A DNA stretch of 33,431 nucleotides from Betaproteobacteria bacterium (lineage in GTDB: Bacteria > Pseudomonadota > Gammaproteobacteria > Burkholderiales > Burkholderiaceae_E), in contig JAGWVN010000034.1 of assembly GCA_018970865.1 (NCBI GenBank), forward strand, positions 1 to 33,431. The letters are read 5' to 3'. The translations under genes and the position numbers were made by a program. Shown here piece after piece: positions 1-10,190 of this stretch (positions are counted from its first letter, which is position 1; the number at the start of each line of letters is the position of its first letter). The notes below the pieces were generated by a model. It was not told the origin of the DNA and made no database searches. It saw only the letters and a list, made by a program, of their open reading frames with translations.

Positions 1-973
1 GCACATGCACGCCCGGCGCGGCGGTGGACTCCATGCTGATCCAGTCCACCTGGCACCAGCGGTTGTTGGCGTTGATCAGGCCGGCCTTGCGCGCGATGTC
101 GCCGGCTGCCTGGGGCGGGATCACATTGAGCACATCGGCCCGCACGCGGTCGCCGATCTCGGTGATCGCCGTGCGCCCGCGCGCATCGATCTCGGTGACA
201 TTGCTGTTGGGCCGGTACTCGACGATGCCGGCATAGGTCTCGGTGAAGGCCTTCGTGAACAGGCCCTTCTTGGAGATGATTTCGGGATTGGCGTCGAGGA
301 TGATGACCTTCGAGCGCGGCTTGCTCGCCTTGAAGTAGCTGGCCACCTGGCAGGCCCGCTCGTAGGGACCGGGCGGGCAGCGGTAGGGCGCCAGCGGAAT
401 GCTCATCACGAAGACCCCGCCATCAGGCATGGCCTCGAGCTGGCGGCGCAGTTCCACCGTCTGGGGGCCAGCCCTCCAGGCGTGCAGCACGGTCTTCTGC
501 GCCTCGGCGTCCAGCCCCTGGATGGCACCGAAGTTGAAGTCGATGCCGGGTGCCACCACGAGACGGTCGTAGCTCTGATCGGCGATCTTGCCGAGCACCA
601 CGCGCTTGCGCGCGGCATCGATCGCGGCGACCTCATCGCTGATCACCACCACGCCCTGCTCGCGCAGGCCCTGGTAGCTGACGGTGAGATCCTCGATCTT
701 GCGCGAGCCGCCGATCACCAGGTTGGAGAGCGGGCAGGAGACGAACTGCGGGTTGCGGTCGATCAGCATCACCTCCAGGCCCGGGCCGCCCCAGAGCTTG
801 AGGTAGCGGGCGGCGGTGGCGCCGCCGAAGCCGGCGCCGATCACCATCACCTTGCCCAGGCGAACGGGCGGCGGCGCCGGCGGGGTCAGCGCGCAGGCGC
901 TCAGGGCGCCCAGGGCGCCGGCCGAGCCGAGCGCGCGGAGGGCGCGGCGACGATTGCGGTCATGCAGGCTCAT
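1..973 (-). CDS. fccB: Sulfide dehydrogenase flavoprotein subunit (flavocytochrome c), 3' end outside window
   Basis: Flavoprotein subunit of flavocytochrome c sulfide dehydrogenase (FccB/SoxF family), which oxidises sulfide in the periplasm and passes electrons to a cytochrome c partner. About 324 codons are visible; the C-terminus lies beyond base 1. The N-terminus carries a twin-arginine stretch (NRRRAL, residues 7-12), a hydrophobic segment and a lipobox-like LSAC ending at Cys27, so a Tat-exported lipoprotein is plausible. An FAD-binding VMVIGAGFGG motif lies near residues 42-51. Cys80 in FVSCPLSN matches the family's FAD-linking cysteine, and Cys199 in YRCPPGPYE matches one redox-active cysteine; the second would fall near or past the edge. 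The start is set by AGGAG overlapping the stop codon of the upstream cytochrome gene, 9 bp away, so the two are translationally linked. A SoxF-type thiosulfate-pathway role is an alternative. Confidence 0.85.
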   Translation of the reverse strand, partial: MSLHDRNRRRALRALGSAGALGALSACALTPPAPPPVRLGKVMVIGAGFGGATAARYLKLWGGPGLEVMLIDRNPQFVSCPLSNLVIGGSRKIEDLTVSYQGLREQGVVVISDEVAAIDAARKRVVLGKIADQSYDRLVVAPGIDFNFGAIQGLDAEAQKTVLHAWRAGPQTVELRRQLEAMPDGGVFVMSIPLAPYRCPPGPYERACQVASYFKASKPRSKVIILDANPEIISKKGLFTKAFTETYAGIVEYRPNSNVTEIDARGRTAITEIGDRVRADVLNVIPPQAAGDIARKAGLINANNRWCQVDWISMESTAAPGVHV

Positions 974-982
974 GGCGGGCTC

Positions 983-1297
983 CTAGCGAACGGGCTTGAT
1001 CTGGGCAAAATAGTCGGCCATCCGCGCGATCTGCTCGTCGGTGTAGCCCTTGGCCAGCTGGTGCATGATCGTGGCCTGCCGCGTGCCGCTGCGAAAGGCG
1101 TTCATCTGTTCGATGAAATAGGTGCGCGACAGGCCCGCCAGGCCGGGCATGCCGGCGCCGGCGGAGGCGCGGCCCTCGGTGCCGTGGCAGTTGGCGCAGT
1201 TGGCCGCCAGATAGCGGGCATCCTGCGCCTGGGCAGGCGCGGCCCAGGCCAGGCTCAGCGAGGCAACGGCCGCCAGCGCGGCCAGTCGGTGGGTCAT
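983..1297 (-). CDS. fccA: Cytochrome c subunit of sulfide dehydrogenase
   Basis: Small periplasmic class I cytochrome c of 104 residues. A Sec signal peptide ends near AQAQD (residue 25), followed by one haem-binding motif CANCH at about residues 34-38. The C-terminal TIMHQLAKGYTDEQIA segment supplies the probable Met axial ligand and is typical of the cytochrome subunit of flavocytochrome c sulfide dehydrogenase. It accepts electrons from the flavoprotein encoded 9 bp downstream and hands them to the respiratory chain. It has a single haem, unlike the dihaem form of some purple sulfur bacteria. CGGAG stands about 9 nt before the ATG. No clear -35/-10 pair is visible between here and clpA. 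A generic monohaem cytochrome is possible, but adjacency to fccB argues against it. Confidence 0.82.
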   Translation of the reverse strand: MTHRLAALAAVASLSLAWAAPAQAQDARYLAANCANCHGTEGRASAGAGMPGLAGLSRTYFIEQMNAFRSGTRQATIMHQLAKGYTDEQIARMADYFAQIKPVR

Positions 1298-1399
1298 GGT
1301 GTGGTCTCCGTTGCGGTTTCGGATCGATCAGGGCACCGGCGCCGCGGCGCCGCAGCGCAGCACAGGCAGGGCTCCAGCCGGAAAGATACGCCAGAAGTG

Positions 1400-1425
1400 C
1401 AACGCGGGCCCCGAGGCCCGCGTTG
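1400..1425 (-). terminator. Strong hairpin downstream of clpA
   Basis: A perfect 11-bp G+C-rich inverted repeat (arms 1400-1410 and 1415-1425) with a 4-nt loop lies 22 bp past the clpA stop codon. On the minus strand only a weak, interrupted T-rich stretch follows, so termination efficiency is uncertain. It separates clpSA from fccAB. Confidence 0.5.
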
Positions 1426-1447
1426 TGGGAGCGGTCAAGCGACGGTG

Positions 1448-3759
<2,312 letters not shown>

Positions 3760-3763
<4 letters not shown>

Positions 3764-4068
3764 GCTTCCTCCATCACGCACTGCAGCGGGTGCTGGTGCT
3801 GGCGTGAGTAACTGCTCACAAGTTCGACCTTCGTGGCGGCGACGTCCCGTGGGAAGACGCCGCACACCCCGCGCCCCTCGCGATGCACCTTCAGCATCAC
3901 CTGGGTGGCCTTTTCACGGCCCATGCCGAAAAACCGCTGCAACACGCTGACGACGAACTCCATGGGAGTGTAGTCGTCATTGAGGATGAGAACCTGATAC
4001 ATCGGCGGCGGCTTGAGCTTGGACTCCTGCCGTTCCGCCACGGTGGAGGGATCGTGCCTTGTCGCCAT
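3760..4068 (-). CDS. clpS: ATP-dependent Clp protease adaptor protein ClpS
   Basis: Adaptor that binds N-degron substrates and presents them to ClpA. 102 residues. The core [14 protein letters not shown] (about 28-41) carries the conserved substrate-pocket Asn-Asp-Asp and Met; [23 protein letters not shown]-type sequence follows, and the end carries the [15 protein letters not shown]-type tail of the family. It overlaps the clpA start by ATGA, giving a clpS-clpA operon. No Shine-Dalgarno is visible before the ATG. Instead a TAGAAT -10 box sits only 6 nt upstream, suggesting a leaderless message. The N-terminal extension before the core is ordinary in length for proteobacterial ClpS. Confidence 0.95.
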
Positions 4069-4074
4069 GAATCG

Positions 4075-4102
4075 ATTCTAACCAGTCAGCAGAGTACCGC
4101 AA
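4075..4102 (-). promoter_or_regulatory. Predicted sigma70 promoter of clpS-clpA
   Basis: On the minus strand TTGCGG (4102-4097), a 16-nt spacer and TAGAAT (4080-4075) make a reasonable sigma70 promoter. The -10 ends 6 nt before the clpS ATG, so transcription should begin at or within 1-2 nt of the start codon. Confidence 0.5.
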
Positions 4103-4236
4103 GGCGAACCTGACGAAGCGCGTGAGGCCGCCGGTCATCGGTTGATCGGAAGCCGACGGCCTGAGCCGAAGGGTTTTGCGGGCCGCAACCATCACCCACC
4201 GTGACTTCGGCGCCACCCGCGGCACCGGTTCGCGCC

Positions 4237-4437
4237 TTGACTTTGCCTGAGCTTTGCAAAAGAATCCCTACGGTCACTGAGGTTTAGCTTTGCTTGGGTG
4301 TCGGGCCGCCTTGCCGACACCGGGCCGGTATCTTCAAGCTGTCAAGCTGGCGAATTCTGATGTGAGCAGATGTGAGGGCGGCCCGGGCGTCCTGCAAGTG
4401 CACGGGTCATTGGATGATTTTCGTGGGATGGCTTGAT
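4237..4437 (+). promoter_or_regulatory. Cold-shock gene promoter and long 5' leader
   Basis: Part of the 369-bp gap between clpS and the cold-shock gene. TTGACT (4237-4242), a 17-nt spacer and AAGAAT (4260-4265) form a plausible promoter. A start near 4272 would leave a leader of about 165 nt, similar in length to the thermo-responsive leader of E. coli cspA. The leader contains a hairpin with 8-bp arms at 4297-4304 and 4314-4321. The rest of the gap (4103-4236) shows no gene or clear signal. Confidence 0.45.
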
Positions 4438-4641
4438 ATGGCTACCGGTACGGTTAAGTGGTTCAACGACGCCAAGGGATACGGTTTCATCACCCCCGAT
4501 GATGGCGGTGAGGATCTCTTCGCGCACTTCAGCGCGATCCAGATGAACGGATTCAAGAGCCTCAAGGAAGGTCAGAAGGTGCAGTTCGAGGTCGTCAGCG
4601 GGCCCAAGGGCAAGCAGGCCTCGAACATCCAGGCTTCCTGA
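4438..4641 (+). CDS. Cold-shock protein, CspA family
   Basis: 67-residue single cold-shock domain that binds single-stranded RNA/DNA and acts as an RNA chaperone. RNP1-type KGYGFITP (about 16-23) and RNP2-type DLFAHFS (about 31-37) motifs are intact, after the classic start [12 protein letters not shown] longer in-frame start at 4372 would add 22 residues unlike any cold-shock protein and is rejected. A purine-rich GTGGGATGG lies 7-15 nt before the chosen ATG. It is monocistronic: a terminator follows directly. Which csp paralogue it is, and whether it is cold-induced or constitutive, cannot be told from sequence alone. Confidence 0.95.
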   Translation: MATGTVKWFNDAKGYGFITPDDGGEDLFAHFSAIQMNGFKSLKEGQKVQFEVVSGPKGKQASNIQAS

Positions 4642-4648
4642 TACCGAC

Positions 4649-4705
4649 GGTCAGGCCCCGCCTGACCGCCTGCCCCCGCCTCTGACAGGACGCGGGGGTT
4701 TTTTT
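4649..4705 (+). terminator. Tandem hairpins and T-tract after the cold-shock gene
   Basis: A perfect 8-bp hairpin with 3-nt loop (4649-4667) is followed by a canonical terminator: CCCCCGC (4673-4679) pairs with GCGGGGG (4692-4698) and runs into seven T residues (4699-4705). It ends the cold-shock transcript. The hairpin stem could also hinder the convergent dadA transcript, although no T-tract lies on that side. Confidence 0.88.
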
Positions 4706-4718
4706 CGACCGGGCCCGT

Positions 4719-5975
4719 TCAGGCGCCGGCGAACGCGAAGTCCACTTCGGGCTTCAGGCCACTGAGGATGCGGGCAATGCTGCGCCCGGACCCGCAGGCA
4801 TGGGTCCAGCCGAGCGTGCCATGGCCGGTGTTCAGGAACAGGTTGGGCAGACGGGCGCGGCCGATGATCGGCACATTGCTCGGCGTGGCGGGACGCAGCC
4901 CGGTCCAGAACTGGGCGCGGGAGGTGTCACCCGCGCCCGGGAAGAGCTGCTCCACCCGACGCACGATCGCCTCGCAGCGCACCCGGTTGAGGTCGCGGTC
5001 ATAGCCATTGAGTTCGGCCGTGCCGGCGATCCGGAGGCGGTCGCCGAGCCGCGAGAACACCAGCTTGTACTCGTCGTCGGTCAGCGACACCTGGTGCGCC
5101 ATCGACGCATCCTTCACCGGCAGCGTCACCGAGTAACCCTTGGCCGGGTAGATGGGCAGAGAGATGCCCAGGGGTCGGGCATAGAGCGGCGACAGGCTGC
5201 CCATTGCCAGCACATAGGCATCGGCGCGCAGGCGCTGGAAGCGGCCTTCGCTGTCGGTGGCTTCGATGTGATCGATCGATCCACCCGCCTCGCGCAGTGC
5301 AGTGATGGTATGGCTCATCAGGAAGCGCACGCCGTCGGCCTCGCAGTGGCGCACCAGTTCGCGCGCGAACCGGTTGGCATCACCCGACTCGTCTTCGGCG
5401 GTGTAGGTGGCGCCGGCAAGCTGCGAGCGGATGTGGCGCAGCGCCGGCTCGATGCGCACCGCCTCGTCAGCCGAGATCACGCGTCGGTCGCAGCCAAGCT
5501 CGCGCATCTGCGCCGCGGGCCCCTCCGCGCCGTCGAACTCCTTCTGGCTGGTGTAGAAGTGCAGGATGCCCTGGGTGCGCTCGTCGTAGGCGATGCCGAT
5601 GTCGCGCCGCAACTGCTGCAGGACCGCGCGGCTGTAAGTGCCCAGACGCACGATCTGGGCGATGTTGTGGCGGGTGCGCGCCGGCGAGCATTCGCGCAGG
5701 AAGCGCAGCCCCCAGAGCCACTGGCGCATGTCGGAGCGGATGCGAAACAGCAGCGGCGCATCCTCCCGGCCCAGCCAGCGCAGCACCTTCAGAGGCGCGC
5801 TGGGGTTGGCCCAGGGCTCGGCGTGGCTGACCGAGATCTGCCCGCCATTGGCGAAGCTGGTCTCGGCCGCGGGCGAGGCCTGGCGGTCGACGACCGTGAC
5901 CTCGTGCCCGAGCTGACGCAGGAAGTAGGCGGAGGTGACGCCGAGCAGGCCGGCACCGAGGACGATGACTTTCAT
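4719..5975 (-). CDS. dadA: D-amino acid dehydrogenase (DadA-type FAD oxidoreductase)
   Basis: Membrane-associated flavoprotein that oxidatively deaminates D-amino acids, classically D-alanine to pyruvate and ammonia, passing electrons to the respiratory chain. 418 residues, the usual length. The N-terminal FAD dinucleotide fold is VIVLGAGLLGVTSAYFL (3-19), followed by an Asp-Arg at the end of the second strand (30-31). The ETSFANGGQIS segment and the C-terminal GLRPATPSNVPIIG and HGTLGWTHACGSG segments are DadA/glycine-oxidase family hallmarks. GGAG lies 7 nt before the ATG. No alr or dadX neighbour is present, unlike the enterobacterial operon. A tandem glycine riboswitch lies in the leader, so the physiological substrate may be, or include, glycine; a glycine-oxidising role is inferred, not shown. 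Confidence 0.85.
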   Translation of the reverse strand: MKVIVLGAGLLGVTSAYFLRQLGHEVTVVDRQASPAAETSFANGGQISVSHAEPWANPSAPLKVLRWLGREDAPLLFRIRSDMRQWLWGLRFLRECSPARTRHNIAQIVRLGTYSRAVLQQLRRDIGIAYDERTQGILHFYTSQKEFDGAEGPAAQMRELGCDRRVISADEAVRIEPALRHIRSQLAGATYTAEDESGDANRFARELVRHCEADGVRFLMSHTITALREAGGSIDHIEATDSEGRFQRLRADAYVLAMGSLSPLYARPLGISLPIYPAKGYSVTLPVKDASMAHQVSLTDDEYKLVFSRLGDRLRIAGTAELNGYDRDLNRVRCEAIVRRVEQLFPGAGDTSRAQFWTGLRPATPSNVPIIGRARLPNLFLNTGHGTLGWTHACGSGRSIARILSGLKPEVDFAFAGA

Positions 5976-6027
5976 GGAGAGACTCCGGACGAGAGTGACG
6001 GACCACCCCGCGGGTGACCCGTTTGCC

Positions 6028-6209
6028 GCTCCCCCTGTCCTTGGTACCTGAGAGATTCGGCGCGGACATGGGCCCGCGCCTTGCTCCTTCGGTGCGTCAC
6101 CGGGGTGACGGCTCTCCAGACGGCGTTGGTATGGTGCAGTACGGAACCTGAGCGTTCATGGGAGTTTGCGCCTTCGGTGGTCCCGACCTGGGCCGGGACG
6201 CTCTCCTGC
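6028..6209 (-). promoter_or_regulatory. Tandem glycine riboswitch in the dadA leader
   Basis: Two consecutive glycine aptamers read on the minus strand. Aptamer I spans about 6209-6136: GCAGGAGAG at its 5' end, the core ACCGAAGGCGCAAACTCCC, then CGCTCAGGTTCC, closed by GCAG/CTGC pairing. Aptamer II spans about 6125-6028: CTGGAGAGCC, a G+C helix, ACCGAAGGAGCAA, a second helix, then CTCTCAGGTACCAAGGACAG. These are the family's conserved blocks in the right order, with a short linker between the aptamers. About 50 nt remain before the dadA ATG, including a CACCC/GGGTG hairpin and a possible local GGAG/CTCC pairing (5983-5986 with 5976-5979) at the ribosome site; the expression platform is not certain. 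The leader upstream to the Bug gene (6210-6335) holds only a small hairpin (6286-6303). Confidence 0.92.
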
Positions 6210-6335
6210 GGATGACTGTCAAGCTGCCGTGGCGACCTCTGCGGTTGGCGTTGTTGCTGTGGCGACGCTGGCTGCGAAGGGCCCCATCGTCCGGGGTGAC
6301 GATCACGGCAGATGGCGAGGGTGGTCAGCCGACCG

Positions 6336-7322
6336 CTACTGCGGCTGCAGGTTGATCTGGCGGGCGATGCCGCGATAGCGGGCGGTCTCGGTCTCGAAGA
6401 AGCGGGCGGACTCGGCCAGCGACATCGGCGCGGCGGCGACCTGGGTCTGGGCGGCGAGCTGGGTGCGCACCGTGGGGTTCTGAAGGGCCTTGCCGATCGC
6501 CTCATGGAGGCGGGCCACCACCGGTTCGGGGGTCTGGCGCGGCACCATCACCCCGCTCCAGATCTTGTAGGAGAAGTGCGGCAGCGTCTGCCCCTCCGCC
6601 ACGGTGGGCACCTGCCGCAACAGCTCGGAGCGTTGCGCCCCCAGCTGGCCGATCACCTTGAGCCGGCCCTGATCGGCCAGCGCACCCATCGCCGCGCTGT
6701 AGACCAGCACCGCGAAGTCCACCTGACCGCCCGCCAGGTCCTGAAGCAGCGGCGCATTGCCCTTGTACGGCACATGCGAGAACCGGGTGCCGGTGACCGA
6801 CTGAACATTCTCCATGATCAGGTGATAAAGCGATCCGACGCCCACGCTGCCATAGAGCAGCGGCTTGTCGCCCGAGCGGCGGGCGAGCGCGATCAGCTCG
6901 TCCACCGCGTTCACCCCCAGGTCCTTGCGGGTGACGAACACCATCACCGCATCGGCCACGGGATGCACCAGGCGGAAATCCTCGGTTCTGAGGCGGACGG
7001 CCGCGTTGGCCAGGGGCGAGAGGATCACCTCGTTGGGCGAGCCCTGGAACAGCAGCTGCCCATCCGCGGGGGCTGCCAGCACCTTCTGCGCGGCCAGGGC
7101 GCCGCTGACCCCGCCAAGATTTTCCACCAACACCGGCTGGCCAAGCTCGCGGGACAGCGCGCCGTTGAGGATGCGGGCGATCGCGTCGGAAGGGCCGCCC
7201 GCCGGGTACGGAACCATCAGGCTCACGGGCTTGACGGGATAGGTCTGCGCCAGCGACGGCGCGGCGCCGACGAAGAGGCCGGCCAGCAGGCCGAGGCATG
7301 TCGAGAGAAGGCGTCGGGCCAT
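6336..7322 (-). CDS. Bug/TctC-family tripartite tricarboxylate receptor
   Basis: Periplasmic solute-binding protein of the Bug family, abundant in Burkholderiales. 328 residues. A signal peptide (residues 1-26, ending SLAQ) precedes YPVKPVSLMVPYPAGGPSD, the family's typical first beta strand and ligand loop. Later family segments are visible: VPYKGNAPLLQDLAGGQVD, and KIWSGVMVPRQTPEPVV. The ligand is probably an organic acid or similar small metabolite; it cannot be predicted. GGGAG lies 5 nt before the ATG. An in-frame extension to 7784 would run into the divergent LysR gene and is rejected. No TctA/TctB membrane components are adjacent, so it is an orphan receptor, probably controlled by the neighbouring LysR regulator. 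Confidence 0.9.
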   Translation of the reverse strand: MARRLLSTCLGLLAGLFVGAAPSLAQTYPVKPVSLMVPYPAGGPSDAIARILNGALSRELGQPVLVENLGGVSGALAAQKVLAAPADGQLLFQGSPNEVILSPLANAAVRLRTEDFRLVHPVADAVMVFVTRKDLGVNAVDELIALARRSGDKPLLYGSVGVGSLYHLIMENVQSVTGTRFSHVPYKGNAPLLQDLAGGQVDFAVLVYSAAMGALADQGRLKVIGQLGAQRSELLRQVPTVAEGQTLPHFSYKIWSGVMVPRQTPEPVVARLHEAIGKALQNPTVRTQLAAQTQVAAAPMSLAESARFFETETARYRGIARQINLQPQ

Positions 7323-7390
7323 GGCAACTCCCTGGGAGCAGCGGGTTGTGAGCGGGTGATGCCAATCTAGGTCCGCCGCAATGCCAAGTC

Positions 7391-7434
7391 CAATGCATTG
7401 TTTTTTGCAGATTGATGAGTTTTGATATGCATCA
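7391..7434. promoter_or_regulatory. Candidate LysR-type operator in the divergent intergenic region
   Basis: The 127-bp gap between the Bug gene and the lysR gene holds two related sites sharing ATGCAT: the perfect palindrome CAATGCATTG (7391-7400) and the near-palindrome TGATATGCATCA (7423-7434). Their centres are 34 bp apart, about three helical turns, suitable for a LysR-type tetramer. No factor is proven. Confidence 0.4.
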
Positions 7435-7449
7435 GGAGGATCATCGACC

Positions 7450-8397
7450 ATGACCCTGGTGCAACTGCGGCACCTCATCTCGCTCGCCCAGACCGGTTCC
7501 TTCAGCCGCTCCGCGACGGCGCTCTTCCTGACCCAGCCCGCCCTGAGCCGCAGCATTCGCGCGCTGGAGGCCGAGCTCGGGCAGCCGCTGTTCGACCGGA
7601 TCGGCCGGCGCACCGAGCTCACCCCGTTCGGCCGGGAAGCGCTGGCCCGCGCCCAGGATCTGGTGCTGGCAGCCAGCGACCTGCGCGACAGCGCCCGCGT
7701 CGCCGGCGACGGCCTGGGGGGCGTGCTGCGGGTCGGCATGGGCTCGGGGCCGGGCGCGCTGCTGATGTCGCCCCTGCTGCTCACGATGGCGCGGGAGCGC
7801 CCTCGGCTTCAGCTGAGCATCGCCCGCGGCGGCATCGCGCCCTTGCTGCAGGCGCTGCGCGAACGCGAACTCGACGCGCTGGTGGTCGATGCCCGCTCGC
7901 TGCGTCCGGCGCCCGATCTCGCCGCCGAGACCGTGCTGGAATTGCCCGGGGCCTTCATGGTCCGGCGCGGACATCCGCTTGCGCAGCGGCGCCGGCTGCG
8001 ATTCGACGAGATCCTGCGCCATCCGATCGCCTCCACGCCCCTCTCGGACGAGGTGGCGCGGGTGCTGGTCGAGCGCTACGGCCCGGCCGCCGACCCCGCT
8101 GCCTGCGTGACCCTGCGCTGCGAGGAGATACCCAGCCTGATCGATGTGGCCCGACGCAGCGACGCCGTGGTGCTGGCCATCGAGGCGGCCGCGCCCGACC
8201 TGGTGCCCCTGCGCCTCGATCCGCCGCTGGCCGCCACCGCGCGCTTCGCCCTGGTGATGCTGCGCCGCCGCACGCCGCCTCCGGCGCTGTCAAGCCTGCG
8301 CGCGCTCATCGCGACGCTGGCGGCCGATGCCGCCAGCGCCCGCGGCGGTGCGCCTGAAAAAAAACCCCGAACCGGGCACGCCGGGTCGGGGTCCTGA
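7450..8397 (+). CDS. LysR-family transcriptional regulator
   Basis: 315-residue LysR-type regulator. An N-terminal winged helix-turn-helix occupies about residues 1-60 (LRHLISLAQTGSFSRSATAL then TQPALSRSIRALEAELG), followed by a periplasmic-binding-protein-like effector domain (about 90-295). AGGAGG lies 9 nt before the ATG. It is divergent from the Bug receptor, the usual arrangement for a regulator and its target, so the effector is probably the same compound or a derivative. The last 15 or so codons include an A8 run and G+C-rich inverted repeat that double as the icd terminator on the other strand; this makes the C-terminal tail (EKKPRTGHAGSGS) longer and more polar than usual. Confidence 0.93.
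   Translation: MTLVQLRHLISLAQTGSFSRSATALFLTQPALSRSIRALEAELGQPLFDRIGRRTELTPFGREALARAQDLVLAASDLRDSARVAGDGLGGVLRVGMGSGPGALLMSPLLLTMARERPRLQLSIARGGIAPLLQALRERELDALVVDARSLRPAPDLAAETVLELPGAFMVRRGHPLAQRRRLRFDEILRHPIASTPLSDEVARVLVERYGPAADPAACVTLRCEEIPSLIDVARRSDAVVLAIEAAAPDLVPLRLDPPLAATARFALVMLRRRTPPPALSSLRALIATLAADAASARGGAPEKKPRTGHAGSGS
8357..8391 (-). terminator. Intrinsic terminator of icd, inside the lysR 3' end
   Basis: Read on the minus strand, CCCCGA (8365-8370 on plus) pairs with TCGGGG (8386-8391), with a further CCGG/CCGG pairing inside, and the stem is followed by eight T residues (plus-strand A at 8357-8364). It begins 36 bp past the icd stop and lies wholly within the lysR coding region. 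Confidence 0.8.
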
Positions 8398-8426
8398 GCC
8401 AGACGGCGCCAGACGGCGCCGGCGCC

Positions 8427-9680
<1,254 letters not shown>

Positions 9681-9731
9681 GGTTGGGGCACCCCTGAAGA
9701 GACGCTCGTTGGGTTTCTGCTGCGCGCCGCG

Positions 9732-9737
9732 ATTATA
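9732..9737 (-). promoter_or_regulatory. Predicted -10 element of icd
   Basis: A perfect TATAAT reads on the minus strand at 9737-9732, giving a start near 9725 and a leader of about 45 nt. No convincing -35 hexamer is seen at 16-19 nt spacing, so the promoter may need an activator. Confidence 0.5.
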
Positions 9738-9955
9738 GTGCGCCGCCCGCCGAGGGCCGGATCAGCGCGCATGGAACCGGATTGCCCCCGCCCCGCCGGA
9801 TCGACGCGCTCTGTTGCAAAACCGCCACCACCGCCACGCTCGCCCCCGGGCTCGGGCTACACTCCGCGCTCTCGTGTCAACGGACCGCTTCCGAGCGCGT
9901 TACAGGAGAGGACCGCAAGGTCCCTTTCAATCCATCAAAACCATCCGAGGATGCC

Positions 9956-10093
9956 ATGACCAAACTGATCGCCGCCCTGATCGCCGCCATGTTCGCCACC
10001 GGCGCCGTCTACGCTCAGGACAAGAAAGACGAGAAGAAGCCGGCCCCCGCCGCCGCCAAGAAAGACGAGAAGAAAGCCGAAGCCAAGAAGTAA
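9956..10093 (+). CDS. Small secreted lysine-rich protein of unknown function
   Basis: 45-codon gene. A signal peptide (residues 1-20, MTKLIAALIAAMFATGAVYA) is followed by a 25-residue highly basic tail with KKDEKKPAPAAAKKDEKKAE, in which the KKDEKK block occurs twice. It would be exported to the periplasm as a Lys/Glu/Ala-rich, probably disordered peptide. GAGG lies about 5 nt before the ATG. A longer frame from 9782 exists, but its extra residues do not resemble protein and would bury the signal peptide. A strong terminator follows, showing that the gene is a separate transcription unit. Many Burkholderiales encode comparable short Lys/Ala-rich exported peptides, without a known role that I can name. 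Function not assigned. Confidence 0.72.
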   Translation: MTKLIAALIAAMFATGAVYAQDKKDEKKPAPAAAKKDEKKAEAKK

Positions 10094-10111
10094 TCGACAC
10101 TTCGGTCGATC

Positions 10112-10140
10112 AAAGGCAGGGGTTCTCCCCTGCCTTTTTT
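10112..10140 (+). terminator. Intrinsic terminator after the small lysine-rich protein
   Basis: GGCAGGGG (10115-10122), a TTCT loop and CCCCTGCC (10127-10134) are followed by six T residues (10135-10140); A-T pairs extend the stem. A second small hairpin with 6-bp arms (10093-10110) precedes it. Confidence 0.92.
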
Positions 10141-10190
10141 CATTGTGCCGCCGCCTGCATGGTGGCATCCGGCTCCCGGAGACCGCGTCA

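Noticed and set aside
6217-6222. TTGACA on the minus strand as the dadA -35
   Set aside because: No -10 follows at 15-19 nt, and it would place transcription start inside aptamer I; the real promoter must lie further upstream.
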